From NCBI GenBank assembly GCA_900547035.1, contig URFM01000070.1, positions 1 to 16,103 on the forward strand: a stretch of 16,103 bases of DNA, in the 5' to 3' direction. Origin of the DNA: an uncultured Clostridium sp. (lineage in GTDB: Bacteria; Bacillota; Clostridia; Lachnospirales; Lachnospiraceae). Below are positions 1 through 6,953 of the stretch, piece by piece. Positions within the stretch are counted from its first letter, which is position 1, and each line of letters begins with the position of its first letter. Both the position numbers and the translations under genes were made by a program. The notes under the pieces were generated by a model. The model was not told the origin of the DNA and ran no database searches. It worked only from the letters and a program-made list of their open reading frames with translations.

Positions 1-1265
1 TGGATGTACCGGAAGGCTATAAGCTGGTTGTAACTGGCGATGCGTTTGTAAACGACTTTGTCGGAAAGACCACCGAGCTGAAGGTAGTAAGAGATGGAGC
101 GGCTATCATTAATGTTACCTTCACAGACGCCCAGGGCAATAATGTAGGAGGAGGAGACTACTTCGTAGATGAAGACGGAGATGGAATCTTCAACTACTCC
201 GAGCTGGATGTACCGGAAGGCTATAAGCTGGTTGTAACTGGCGATGCGTTTGTAAACGATTTTGTCGGAAAGACCACCGAGCTGAAGGTAGTAAGAGACG
301 GAGCGGCTATCATTAATGCACAGTTTGTAGACGAGGACGGCAATGTAATTGCGGGAGGAGACTACTTCGTAGATGAGGACGGAGACGGAATCTTCAATTA
401 CAGCGAACTGGCAGAGTACGTACCGGAAGGCTACACCATGCAGACTCTTGGAGATGCGTTTGTAGCAGAAGGCACTTTCATAATCAATATCAGCAAGGAC
501 AATGAGGAGCCTGAGACGAAGAACGTTACCATTACCTATGTAGATGAAAATGGTAAGATCGTAGGTACGCAGACCATAGAAGTTCCTGCTGGCGACAATA
601 ATATCAATACCAGCAAGCTTACGGTACCGGAAGGCTTTGAACTGGTATGGACCGGAGACTTGGCAATTGAGGATGGCGCGGTAACCGTAGAGGTGAAGGC
701 GACTGAGAATCCGGACAACCCCGACAATCCCGATCCTGAGGATCCCGATAACCCCGATAATCCCGATCCTGAAGATCCCGATAACCCTGACAATCCGGAC
801 AACCCCGATCCTGACCAGCCCGACAACCCGAATCAGGGCGGCAGCGGCTCTGGTTCCAGCGGCGGTTCCTCCGGCGGTTCCGGCGGCGGCTCCGGCGGCG
901 GCTCTGGCTCCGCCACAGGTTCTCATGCGCTGAAGAGCGGCGAGTGGATTTTGGATGACATCGGCTGGTGGTATCAATATTCTGACAGTACCTATGCAAA
1001 AGCTGGTTGGTATTCTCTGGTTTGGAGAGGAAATACAGATTGGTACTACTTCAACGAAGCTGGCTACCTGATTTCCGGCTGGTTTGAGCAGAACGGCAAT
1101 CGTTACTTCCTCCATGATGTACATGACGGTACCTTCGGAAGAATGTACACTGGATGGAATCAAGTGGAAGGTCAGTGGTATTTCTTCAATGACAATGCTG
1201 ACAACGGCACAGTAGGAGCTCTGGTAGAAGGAGCGCAGGTACCTGCGGAGCTGCTGAATCAGTAA
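1..1265 (+). CDS. Wall-anchored surface protein, 3' part (repeats, linker, choline-binding-type tail)
   Basis: The reading frame is open from the window edge (codons start at position 3) to TAA at 1263-1265, giving about 420 visible residues; the N-terminus and any signal peptide lie upstream. In order it shows two nearly identical 68-residue repeats and a divergent third beginning near 420 (VPEGY motif, GDAFV, D-G-D-G loops), a MucBP-like segment (ITYVDENGKIVG, about 525-700), a linker of repeated NPDNPDPEDPD units (about 709-837), a Gly/Ser linker (about 838-920), then aromatic wall-binding repeats (GWWYQYSDSTYAKAGWY, WYYFNEAGYLISGWF, TGWNQVEGQWYFF). The last domain is typical of choline/teichoic-acid-binding repeats that hold proteins to the Gram-positive wall. 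Role inferred: adhesin or structural surface protein; the ligand is unknown. Each of the first two repeats carries an EF-hand-like loop. A strong terminator follows. Confidence 0.85.
   Translation, partial: DVPEGYKLVVTGDAFVNDFVGKTTELKVVRDGAAIINVTFTDAQGNNVGGGDYFVDEDGDGIFNYSELDVPEGYKLVVTGDAFVNDFVGKTTELKVVRDGAAIINAQFVDEDGNVIAGGDYFVDEDGDGIFNYSELAEYVPEGYTMQTLGDAFVAEGTFIINISKDNEEPETKNVTITYVDENGKIVGTQTIEVPAGDNNINTSKLTVPEGFELVWTGDLAIEDGAVTVEVKATENPDNPDNPDPEDPDNPDNPDPEDPDNPDNPDNPDPDQPDNPNQGGSGSGSSGGSSGGSGGGSGGGSGSATGSHALKSGEWILDDIGWWYQYSDSTYAKAGWYSLVWRGNTDWYYFNEAGYLISGWFEQNGNRYFLHDVHDGTFGRMYTGWNQVEGQWYFFNDNADNGTVGALVEGAQVPAELLNQ
3..410 (+). repeat. Two 204-bp in-frame tandem repeats of the surface protein
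   Basis: Copy 1 begins at 3 and copy 2 at 207, each at the codons for DVPEGY, a period of 204 bp or 68 codons. The first ~113 bases of each copy differ at only two positions that I see (silent changes); the rest is more diverged but keeps the GGDYFVDEDGDGIFNYSEL core. A third, diverged start follows at 420 after a two-codon insertion. The array may continue upstream of the window. Confidence 0.9.
709..837 (+). repeat. Asp/Pro-rich linker repeat within the surface protein
   Basis: This is low-complexity coding sequence built from short units encoding NPDNPD and DPEDPD. It separates the folded repeats from the wall-binding tail and is likely an extended, acidic, wall-spanning spacer. Long open frames on the minus strand here are a by-product of the repeat. 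Confidence 0.8.
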
Positions 1266-1299
1266 AGCAGTAAACTTGAATTTGCAGCATGAATATGCG

Positions 1300-1339
1300 G
1301 GCCCGTTTATCAAAATTTTGATAGGCGGGCCTGTTTTTT
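1300..1339 (+). terminator. Rho-independent terminator after the surface protein
   Basis: GGCCCG (1300-1305) pairs with CGGGCC (1326-1331). Inside it the perfect palindrome TATCAAAATTTTGATA (1308-1323) extends the stem, and T1306-T1307 can wobble-pair with G1324-G1325. A T-rich tract (1332-1339) follows. It sits 35 bases after the stop codon. Confidence 0.9.
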
Positions 1340-1380
1340 CACCGCAATTGAATTGACGGAGGGGCGGTTAGGAGAAAAAG

Positions 1381-2040
1381 ATGAAAAAAATTGATTTGAC
1401 GGGGCAGAAGTTTGGAATGCTGACGGTAATTGGGCCGGCAGAGCAGAAAAACAGAAAATACACCTGTTGGATTTGCCAGTGTGAATGCGGCAGACAAACC
1501 ATAGTGGACGGCAGCCACTTGAAAAGCGGACATACCAAAAGCTGCGGCTGCTACCGCAGGCAGGCACCGCGTAAGATGGCTCTGGATTTAACGGGTAAAC
1601 GGTTTGGGCGATTACTGGTGTTGGGGCCAGATGAAAACAATAATAGCGGATATTGGAAATGTAAATGTGATTGTGGAAAAATAGTTTTCCGCAGTAAAGA
1701 GAATTTGTGCTCCGGCAGTACGCAGAGCTGCGGTTGTCTCCAAAGGGAGACTAAAAAACAGGACATTAAAAAATCCATTCATTTCGTAGAAGGAACCTGT
1801 ATTGAACGGATTGCTTCCAGAAAGGAAGCATCGAATAATACCAGCGGACACAGAGGTGTATATAGACTGGGGGAAAACAGCTGGCGCGCTTGTATTGGAT
1901 TCCAGGGAAAGCTTTATCACCTGGGAACGTATCGCGAGTATGAGCAGGCGGTTAAAGCGAGGGAGGAAGCAGAGAAAAATCTATATGACAAATTTTTGGA
2001 GACATATTACAAGAAAAAATATCAGAATGCTTCGGAATGA
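1381..2040 (+). CDS. AP2-domain protein with two Cys-rich (zinc-ribbon-like) modules
   Basis: This is a 219-residue protein; its start is supported by AGGAG at 1370-1374, six bases before ATG. It holds two tandem modules of the same plan: DLTGQKFGMLTVIG (from residue 5) with Cys 29, 32, 34, 36, 55 and 57, and DLTGKRFGRLLVLG (from residue 69) with Cys 94, 96, 98, 117 and 119. Both end in SCGC and are likely metal-binding. The C-terminal part (about 152-200: SGHRGVYR, NSWRACIGFQGK, LGTYREYEQAV) matches the AP2/ERF-type DNA-binding fold found in bacterial and phage proteins, often near HNH endonucleases or integrases. No HNH nuclease motif is visible here, so a DNA-binding or regulatory role is inferred. 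The gene is more AT-rich than the downstream operon and stands alone between two terminators, which suits acquisition from phage or another mobile source. Confidence 0.8.
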   Translation: MKKIDLTGQKFGMLTVIGPAEQKNRKYTCWICQCECGRQTIVDGSHLKSGHTKSCGCYRRQAPRKMALDLTGKRFGRLLVLGPDENNNSGYWKCKCDCGKIVFRSKENLCSGSTQSCGCLQRETKKQDIKKSIHFVEGTCIERIASRKEASNNTSGHRGVYRLGENSWRACIGFQGKLYHLGTYREYEQAVKAREEAEKNLYDKFLETYYKKKYQNASE

Positions 2041-2049
2041 AGAAAAAGG

Positions 2050-2075
2050 ACAGGGGATCATTGCCCCTGTTTTTT
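2050..2075 (+). terminator. Rho-independent terminator after the AP2 gene
   Basis: ACAGGGG (2050-2056) pairs with CCCCTGT (2064-2070) around the seven-base loop ATCATTG, followed directly by a run of T to 2075. It lies ten bases past the stop codon of the AP2 gene and insulates the operon that follows. Confidence 0.92.
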
Positions 2076-2090
2076 ATTTAGTTTGTATTA

Positions 2091-2145
2091 TTTTATAAAA
2101 TTTTAATACTTTTGTTAAAGTTTTCTTAGGTGCCAATGGCATAAT
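2091..2145 (+). promoter_or_regulatory. Probable promoter/operator region of the two-component operon
   Basis: This AT-rich spacer lies between the AP2 terminator and the sensor kinase gene. T-rich elements recur at 9-11 base spacing: TTTTATAA (2091), TTTTAATA (2101), TTTTGTTA (2110) and TTTTCTTA (2121). A -10-like CATAAT is at 2140-2145, but no convincing -35 sits at standard distance. Direct repeats about one helical turn apart are the usual shape of OmpR/PhoB-family binding sites, so self-regulation by the downstream regulator is a reasonable but unproven reading. The kinase's own Shine-Dalgarno, AGGGGG, is at 2176-2181. Confidence 0.35.
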
Positions 2146-2185
2146 TTTTAAAAAGTCATAAAATGGAAGTTTTTTAGGGGGAAAT

Positions 2186-3727
2186 ATGACGATAAAAGGA
2201 AAAATTCGATTGTCTAATATTTTGATGGTATTGGTTCCTATTGCGGTGGTGTTTGTGGCAGTAACCGCTTTTCGAAAGTCCTCTTTCGGAGATTACTGGT
2301 ATTTTTTAGAGCAGATGTACCAGGACGAAAATGGAATCCAGTCCGCACAAAGTTTAATTTATACCTACCAGCAGGAGCTTTGGGAGAATAACTGGGGCCA
2401 GAGGAAAACGAATCAGGAAACAAAAACGGGAACGGAAGAAGGCAGCTGCGGGCAGGGACAGCTGCGCCAGAGCAGCACGATGCATCACCTGGAGCAGAAA
2501 CTGGATAGGATGGGCTACCATATTCTGGTCAAGAAAAATGGAACGGCTCTCTATTCCAACCTGTCCGACGAAGATTTGAACATCGCCAGTAATACCGCGG
2601 GGGACGCTCTGTGGACTGCGAAGATGCTGACCATCAGCCAGGACAATGTGTCGGTGATTAAAAATACGTTTTTTCACGACGAGAAAGAGTTTTCCATCAT
2701 TGCGGTGAATACAGGGCAGAGCCAGGGGCAGGTGGAGTCCTATCTGAGAAATTATATTTTCAAATATATGCTGTTTTTATTCATTTTATTTTTTCTGATT
2801 ACCCTGGTAGTGAACTGGATTCTTTCCTGGTGGCTTTCCAGGAGCGTTCTGATTCCGCTTGGAAAGCTGCGTCAGGGAGCCAGGAGAATCCGGGAAGGGG
2901 ATTTGGATACCCCGGCTGACTGCGGGGGACAGGACGAATTCGGTGAGGTGTGCCGGGATTTCGAGGAGATGCGGATGGTGCTGAAAAAATCGGTGGAGCA
3001 GCGCCTGGAAAATGAACAGAAGCGCAGGGAAATGATTAACGGCGTCTCCCATGACCTTCGGACTCCCCTTACCTCCATTGGCGGATATGTGGACGGTTTG
3101 TTGGAAGGGATTGCGGACACGCCTCAAAAAAGAGAACGGTATCTGAAAGCGATCAAAACCAGAACCAGGGACCTGGAACGGCTGGTGGACAGTCTGTCGG
3201 AATACAGCCGTCTGGACAGCGGGCAGATGAAATACGATTTGAAACAAGGGGACTTAAAAGAATTTGTGGTCCGGTATCTGGAGGCTAACCAGGAGGAGGC
3301 GGGGCGCAGTCGTGTTTCCATTAAGCTGGAGGCCCGGGAAGAGCGGTATCCTTTAAAATATGACCGGGAAGAAATGAAACGGGTTCTGGACAACCTTTTC
3401 ACCAACACAGTCCGCTATCGGCAGAGCCCTGCCTCTCAGGTGCTAATCCGGATAGAAAACCGCAGGAAGGAAGGCGTTCTCCGGATGGAGGTTAAAGACG
3501 ATGGGCCCGGAGTACCTCAGGAGAGTTTGCCGCGGATTTTCGATACCTTTTACCGGACGGATTCCGCCAGGAGCCAGGCGGGAAGAGGAAGCGGCATCGG
3601 CCTGGCGGTGGTCCGGGAGATTGTCACAGGACATGGGGGACGGGTATGGGCGGAAAACGACGGCGGTTTAAAGATTATCATGGAGTTTCCTTGCGATGAC
3701 CAGAAGGAGAAAGGAGAGCGGTCATGA
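2186..3727 (+). CDS. Membrane sensor histidine kinase (HAMP, HisKA, HATPase)
   Basis: This is a 513-residue sensor kinase. Membrane helix 1 spans about residues 12-28 and helix 2 about 193-218, enclosing a roughly 160-residue extracytoplasmic sensor region with no recognised domain and a Gln/Gly/Ser-rich stretch near 70-100. A HAMP linker follows (about 219-270, RSVLIPLGKLRQGARRI). The dimerisation/phosphorylation box is SHDLRTPLTSIGG with phospho-acceptor His289. The ATP-binding domain shows the N box (LDNLFTNTVRY, Asn407), DDGPGV at 438-443 and GRGSGIGLAV at 466-475. It should autophosphorylate and pass phosphate to the regulator encoded next; their genes overlap by four bases (ATGA). AGGGGG lies four bases before ATG. 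As the first gene after a terminator it heads the wall-synthesis operon, suggesting that it senses an envelope signal. Confidence 0.93.
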   Translation: MTIKGKIRLSNILMVLVPIAVVFVAVTAFRKSSFGDYWYFLEQMYQDENGIQSAQSLIYTYQQELWENNWGQRKTNQETKTGTEEGSCGQGQLRQSSTMHHLEQKLDRMGYHILVKKNGTALYSNLSDEDLNIASNTAGDALWTAKMLTISQDNVSVIKNTFFHDEKEFSIIAVNTGQSQGQVESYLRNYIFKYMLFLFILFFLITLVVNWILSWWLSRSVLIPLGKLRQGARRIREGDLDTPADCGGQDEFGEVCRDFEEMRMVLKKSVEQRLENEQKRREMINGVSHDLRTPLTSIGGYVDGLLEGIADTPQKRERYLKAIKTRTRDLERLVDSLSEYSRLDSGQMKYDLKQGDLKEFVVRYLEANQEEAGRSRVSIKLEAREERYPLKYDREEMKRVLDNLFTNTVRYRQSPASQVLIRIENRRKEGVLRMEVKDDGPGVPQESLPRIFDTFYRTDSARSQAGRGSGIGLAVVREIVTGHGGRVWAENDGGLKIIMEFPCDDQKEKGERS

Positions 3728-4416
3728 AACGAATTTTGATTATTGAAGACGATGAACTGATTGCGGAGCTGGAGAGGGATTATCTGGAAGCAGGCGGATT
3801 TGAGGTGGAGATGGAGCTGGATGGAAGGGAAGGACTGAAAAAGGCTCTTACGGGAGAGTATGACGCCATGATTCTGGATTTGATGCTGCCGGGAATCAAC
3901 GGATTTGAAATCTGCCGGAAAGTGCGGGAGAAGCTGAACCTTCCTGTGATTATGGTAACTGCCCGGAAGGAGGATATTGACAAAATCCGGGGACTCGGAC
4001 TGGGAGCGGACGATTATATGGTAAAGCCCTTCAGCCCGGCGGAGATGGTAGCTCGGGTACGGTCCCATATCCGGATTCATGAGCAGCTTTTGGGAGAGCG
4101 GGAGGCCAAGGAACGGGCAATTCAAATTCGTGATTTGGAAATTTTTCCCCAGGAACGTAGGGTGTACCGCAAGCAGAGAGAGGTTTCCCTGACCAATAAG
4201 GAATTTGAGCTTCTTCTATTCTTGATAGAAAATCCTAATATCGTGTTTTCCAAGGATACCTTGTTTGACCGAATCTGGGGACTGGATTCCTCCGGGACGA
4301 CGGCTACGGTTACGGTTCATATTAACCGGCTGCGGGAGAAACTGGAGTCAGATCCATCCAATCCGAAAATGATCGAAACCATTTGGGGAGCAGGATACCG
4401 GCTGAGAATTGATTAA
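3724..4416 (+). CDS. OmpR/PhoB-family response regulator
   Basis: This 230-residue regulator has a receiver domain (about 1-115) with acidic residues E8-D9-D10, phospho-acceptor Asp52 (MILDLMLPG), Thr79 and Lys101 (MVKPFSP). A winged-helix DNA-binding domain follows (about 130-230) with the typical LTNKEFELLLFL and VTVHINRLREKLE stretches and the C-terminal GAGYRL motif. The start overlaps the kinase stop (ATGA), and AAGGAG at 3711-3716 gives good spacing. It is the partner of the kinase and probably controls this operon; the T-rich direct repeats upstream of the kinase gene are a candidate site. All key residues are present. Confidence 0.95.
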   Translation: MKRILIIEDDELIAELERDYLEAGGFEVEMELDGREGLKKALTGEYDAMILDLMLPGINGFEICRKVREKLNLPVIMVTARKEDIDKIRGLGLGADDYMVKPFSPAEMVARVRSHIRIHEQLLGEREAKERAIQIRDLEIFPQERRVYRKQREVSLTNKEFELLLFLIENPNIVFSKDTLFDRIWGLDSSGTTATVTVHINRLREKLESDPSNPKMIETIWGAGYRLRID

Positions 4417-4428
4417 CGGGGAGAATGT

Positions 4429-5163
4429 ATGAAAATATTCGCGTGGCTGCTGATGATGGCCCTTACCTGGTATCTGGCGGGACTATACCAGATTAGCGCC
4501 CTGGGACTTTTCAGACGGATCAAGCGGACCAGCAGAAGGAAATACCTGACGGCTTTACCGGAAGGAAGAGGCAGGCTGTTTCCGGACCCAATGGGGACGG
4601 GAGTTACAGTGCGCTATGAGGAGACGCCCAGGCAGCAGACAGATTTAAATGGAACCCAGATGGACCGGATTGATTCTTACCGGGATGGAGATACGCTGAA
4701 AAGTATTCACTGGAAGCTGAGTGTCCGGTATGATGAACTGATGGTTAAACGGTATCAGGCAGATTCCGGAAGCTGTGCCGCCCTGATTCTCCGGAGTGAT
4801 TTCTGGGATAAGGCGGGAATGGAGCAGATCAACCGTTTTCTGGAAGAAGAGGCTGCTCTGATCCGGGGACTTTTGGAGGATTCCTGGCAGTTCAGGCTTT
4901 TGTGGAAATCAGAGGAAGAAGGCAGGTGGGTGTCTCATCCTATGGAGAGCCGGGAGGACTATCAAGGGGGACTGGAGCAGCTGATGAAGGAACTGGCGTC
5001 TCGCAGAAAGAAAATAGAAAGAAAGGGGCAGGGAACAGAAGAGATTCTGAGAGAGCTGCCCCTGGAAGAAGGAGAGATTCCTATTTGGCTGGATTTGGAA
5101 GGGCAGCTTTATATGGATGGGATTCCGGTTGATTTTACGGAATGCTGGGAGGAAACGGAATGA
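4429..5163 (+). CDS. DUF58-family protein, apparently shortened
   Basis: The 244-residue product has one N-terminal membrane helix (about 3-22), GLFRRIKR (about 27-34) and the DUF58 signature IDSYRDGDTLKSIHWKLSVR followed by LMVKRYQ, which matches the family pattern YRxGDxxRxIHWKxSAR. DUF58 proteins work with MoxR ATPases and transglutaminase-like membrane proteins, usually in envelope functions; both partners follow here. Family members are usually about 350-450 residues, with two membrane helices and a beta-rich segment before the GLF motif. Here GLF comes only about five residues after the helix-proximal GLYQIS, so an in-frame internal loss is likely (inference). GGGGAG at 4418-4423 supports the start. 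The stop overlaps the next start (ATGA). Confidence 0.85.
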   Translation: MKIFAWLLMMALTWYLAGLYQISALGLFRRIKRTSRRKYLTALPEGRGRLFPDPMGTGVTVRYEETPRQQTDLNGTQMDRIDSYRDGDTLKSIHWKLSVRYDELMVKRYQADSGSCAALILRSDFWDKAGMEQINRFLEEEAALIRGLLEDSWQFRLLWKSEEEGRWVSHPMESREDYQGGLEQLMKELASRRKKIERKGQGTEEILRELPLEEGEIPIWLDLEGQLYMDGIPVDFTECWEETE

Positions 5164-6930
5164 GACAGCGGCGGTCAGAGCTGATTTTATATGGCTACTA
5201 TGTATGTCTGGCAATGACGGTGAACTTGATTTTAGCTAAATTGTAGAACTGGGGGTTTTCCAGGAGAGAGCTTGCCTTATACTTGCTGTTGTTTTGCGGC
5301 TGCCTGTGGATCTGCCGGATTTTTGGAAAAGGCGTATGGATTCCCGTATGGACGGCAGTATGGGGAGTCTGTCTGGCAGGCCGATTTGTTTTTCATTTTT
5401 CCTGGATGTGTGCGGCAGTTTCTTTCTTTACAGCCAGTCTGTGCTATTTTATGGAAATTGAAATGAAGATGGGGGGCTGGATACTTTTGTTCATGGTAGC
5501 CGGTCTTTGTGTGGGCCGTTTCTTGGGAATAGAGCTGGAGGGAGGGGAATTTATTTGCCTGTTTTTGAATTATGTAGGCAGCCGGGTGTACCGCGCATCG
5601 GAGCCTGAAAGCCAGAGAGAAGTCCAAAACGAAGACCAGAACGAAAGCAGGGTCAGAGAGATGGGGTTGGCCCTTGGTCTGGTCTGTTTCGGCGCTTCTC
5701 TTTGGGTTGCGGGAAGTATACCTCAGCAGTATCTGAAGGAGCTGATGAACATTCCGGTCCGGCTTCAGCAGCAAATCCGCCAGGAGCTGGCCGGGAACGG
5801 CCTGATTCCCAGAGATGCGGGGATCATCAGCCGGGACAATCTGCTGCCTACAGGTCAGGAACGGCTGGAGGTGACCGTCCAGCAGATTCCGGAGGAACCC
5901 ATATACCTGAAAAATTATACGGCAGGAGATTATCTGGGAAACCGCTGGGAGGCCGCCGATGAAATGGATTTCTATGAATGGCTTCGCGGTCAGGATAAGT
6001 TCGGCAGCCCTATGTATTACTATGCGATCTATCCCGATTGGTTTGAACGGCGTCAGTATGAATCTGTCAGCTACCGTCAGTGGGAGGATTGGGTAAATGA
6101 AAGAGGACCTGGCTGGGACCTTAAAATCGAGAGGGAATACCGCAGCTGGTCCGGCGTACAGCGGATGCTGATACGGGAAGGGGTACTGTCAGCATTTTGC
6201 TACGGCGACTGTTCTTTTGTACCGGCTGTATGGCATACCGGCCCGTTACGCTGCCGGATACGCGGTTCCGCCGGAGGAATTTTCTCCTCAGGAGGACGGA
6301 AGTTTCCGGGCAGTACTGACAGACGGACAGGCCCACGCTTGGGCGGAAATTTATGTGGACGAAGCCGGCTGGATTCCTGTAGAGATGACTCCGCCGGCAG
6401 AGGAGACACGGCAGACAGAGATGATGGCCCTGGGAGATGATCAGGAGGCATTACAGGCGGGGCAGGAAATGAATGGAACGGATATTTTAGAAAACGAACC
6501 GGGAGAGAACGCAGGCGATGAAAATCTGCAACAGGAGTGGGAGGACGTGTATGAGAGCGGGCAGGCGGCGGGAGAAAATACATGGGGTTTTCCAGGAGAA
6601 AACAGGAAAGGAAATTTCAATCCAATACAGGGAGTGTTGCTGTCTGCAGCGGCTTTGACAGGGGTCTGCCTTGGCGGATGGATGTTCCGGAAAAAGCGCC
6701 GGGAAGGCGCTTTGGAGCTGTGGAGAAGGGCTCAGGTGCTGGCGGGAATGAACGGGACGGATTTGAAGGAGACGGAGATTTTTTGGATGGAACAGCTGCG
6801 AAAGGCGGCTATGAAGGAGCAGTTCGGCCCGGCAGGGCTGTCAAAAGAGGAAATATCCAGTTCCCGCAGGCTCTATGAGCAGCTGAAGCGGAGCATGATT
6901 CGGAGATTCAATATTTGGAAAGGCATGTAG
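5160..6930 (+). pseudogene. Transglutaminase-like (TgpA-type) membrane protein, disrupted by in-frame TAG and frame change
   Basis: ATG 5160 overlaps the DUF58 stop and begins MRQRRSELILYGYYVCLA, a first membrane helix, but meets TAG at 5244-5246. The same frame continues with more membrane helices (about 5277-5735) and an extracytoplasmic region to about 6172. The frame then changes by +1: from 6181 the reading is GYCQHFATATVLLYRLYGIPAR, the catalytic Cys segment (TGT 6187), with His at 6334 (QAHAWAEIY) and the VEMTPP segment, then a C-terminal helix (about 6622-6690) and cytoplasmic tail to TAG 6928-6930. A TGA at 6169-6171 in the second frame fixes the junction between about 6172 and 6181. 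The usual residues before GYC (Pro/Gly-rich stretch, EYFLF) are absent, so this is probably a deletion, not a one-base slip. Re-initiation is possible at TTG 5283 after AGGAGAG (5262-5268). It normally partners DUF58 and MoxR in the membrane. Confidence 0.85.
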
Positions 6931-6953
6931 AAGACAGAGAGAAGGAGCGAACC

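Noticed and set aside
536..999. Open frames on the minus strand opposite the Asp/Pro and Gly/Ser linkers
   Set aside because: They mirror low-complexity repeats of the surface protein, have no family likeness and no plausible start context.
1308..1323. 16-bp palindrome TATCAAAATTTTGATA as an operator
   Set aside because: It is the inner part of the terminator stem, flanked by pairing GC arms and followed by a T-tract.
6915..6953. TTG start for the MoxR gene
   Set aside because: It overlaps the previous gene and has no Shine-Dalgarno, whereas ATG 6954 has AAGGAG at ideal spacing.
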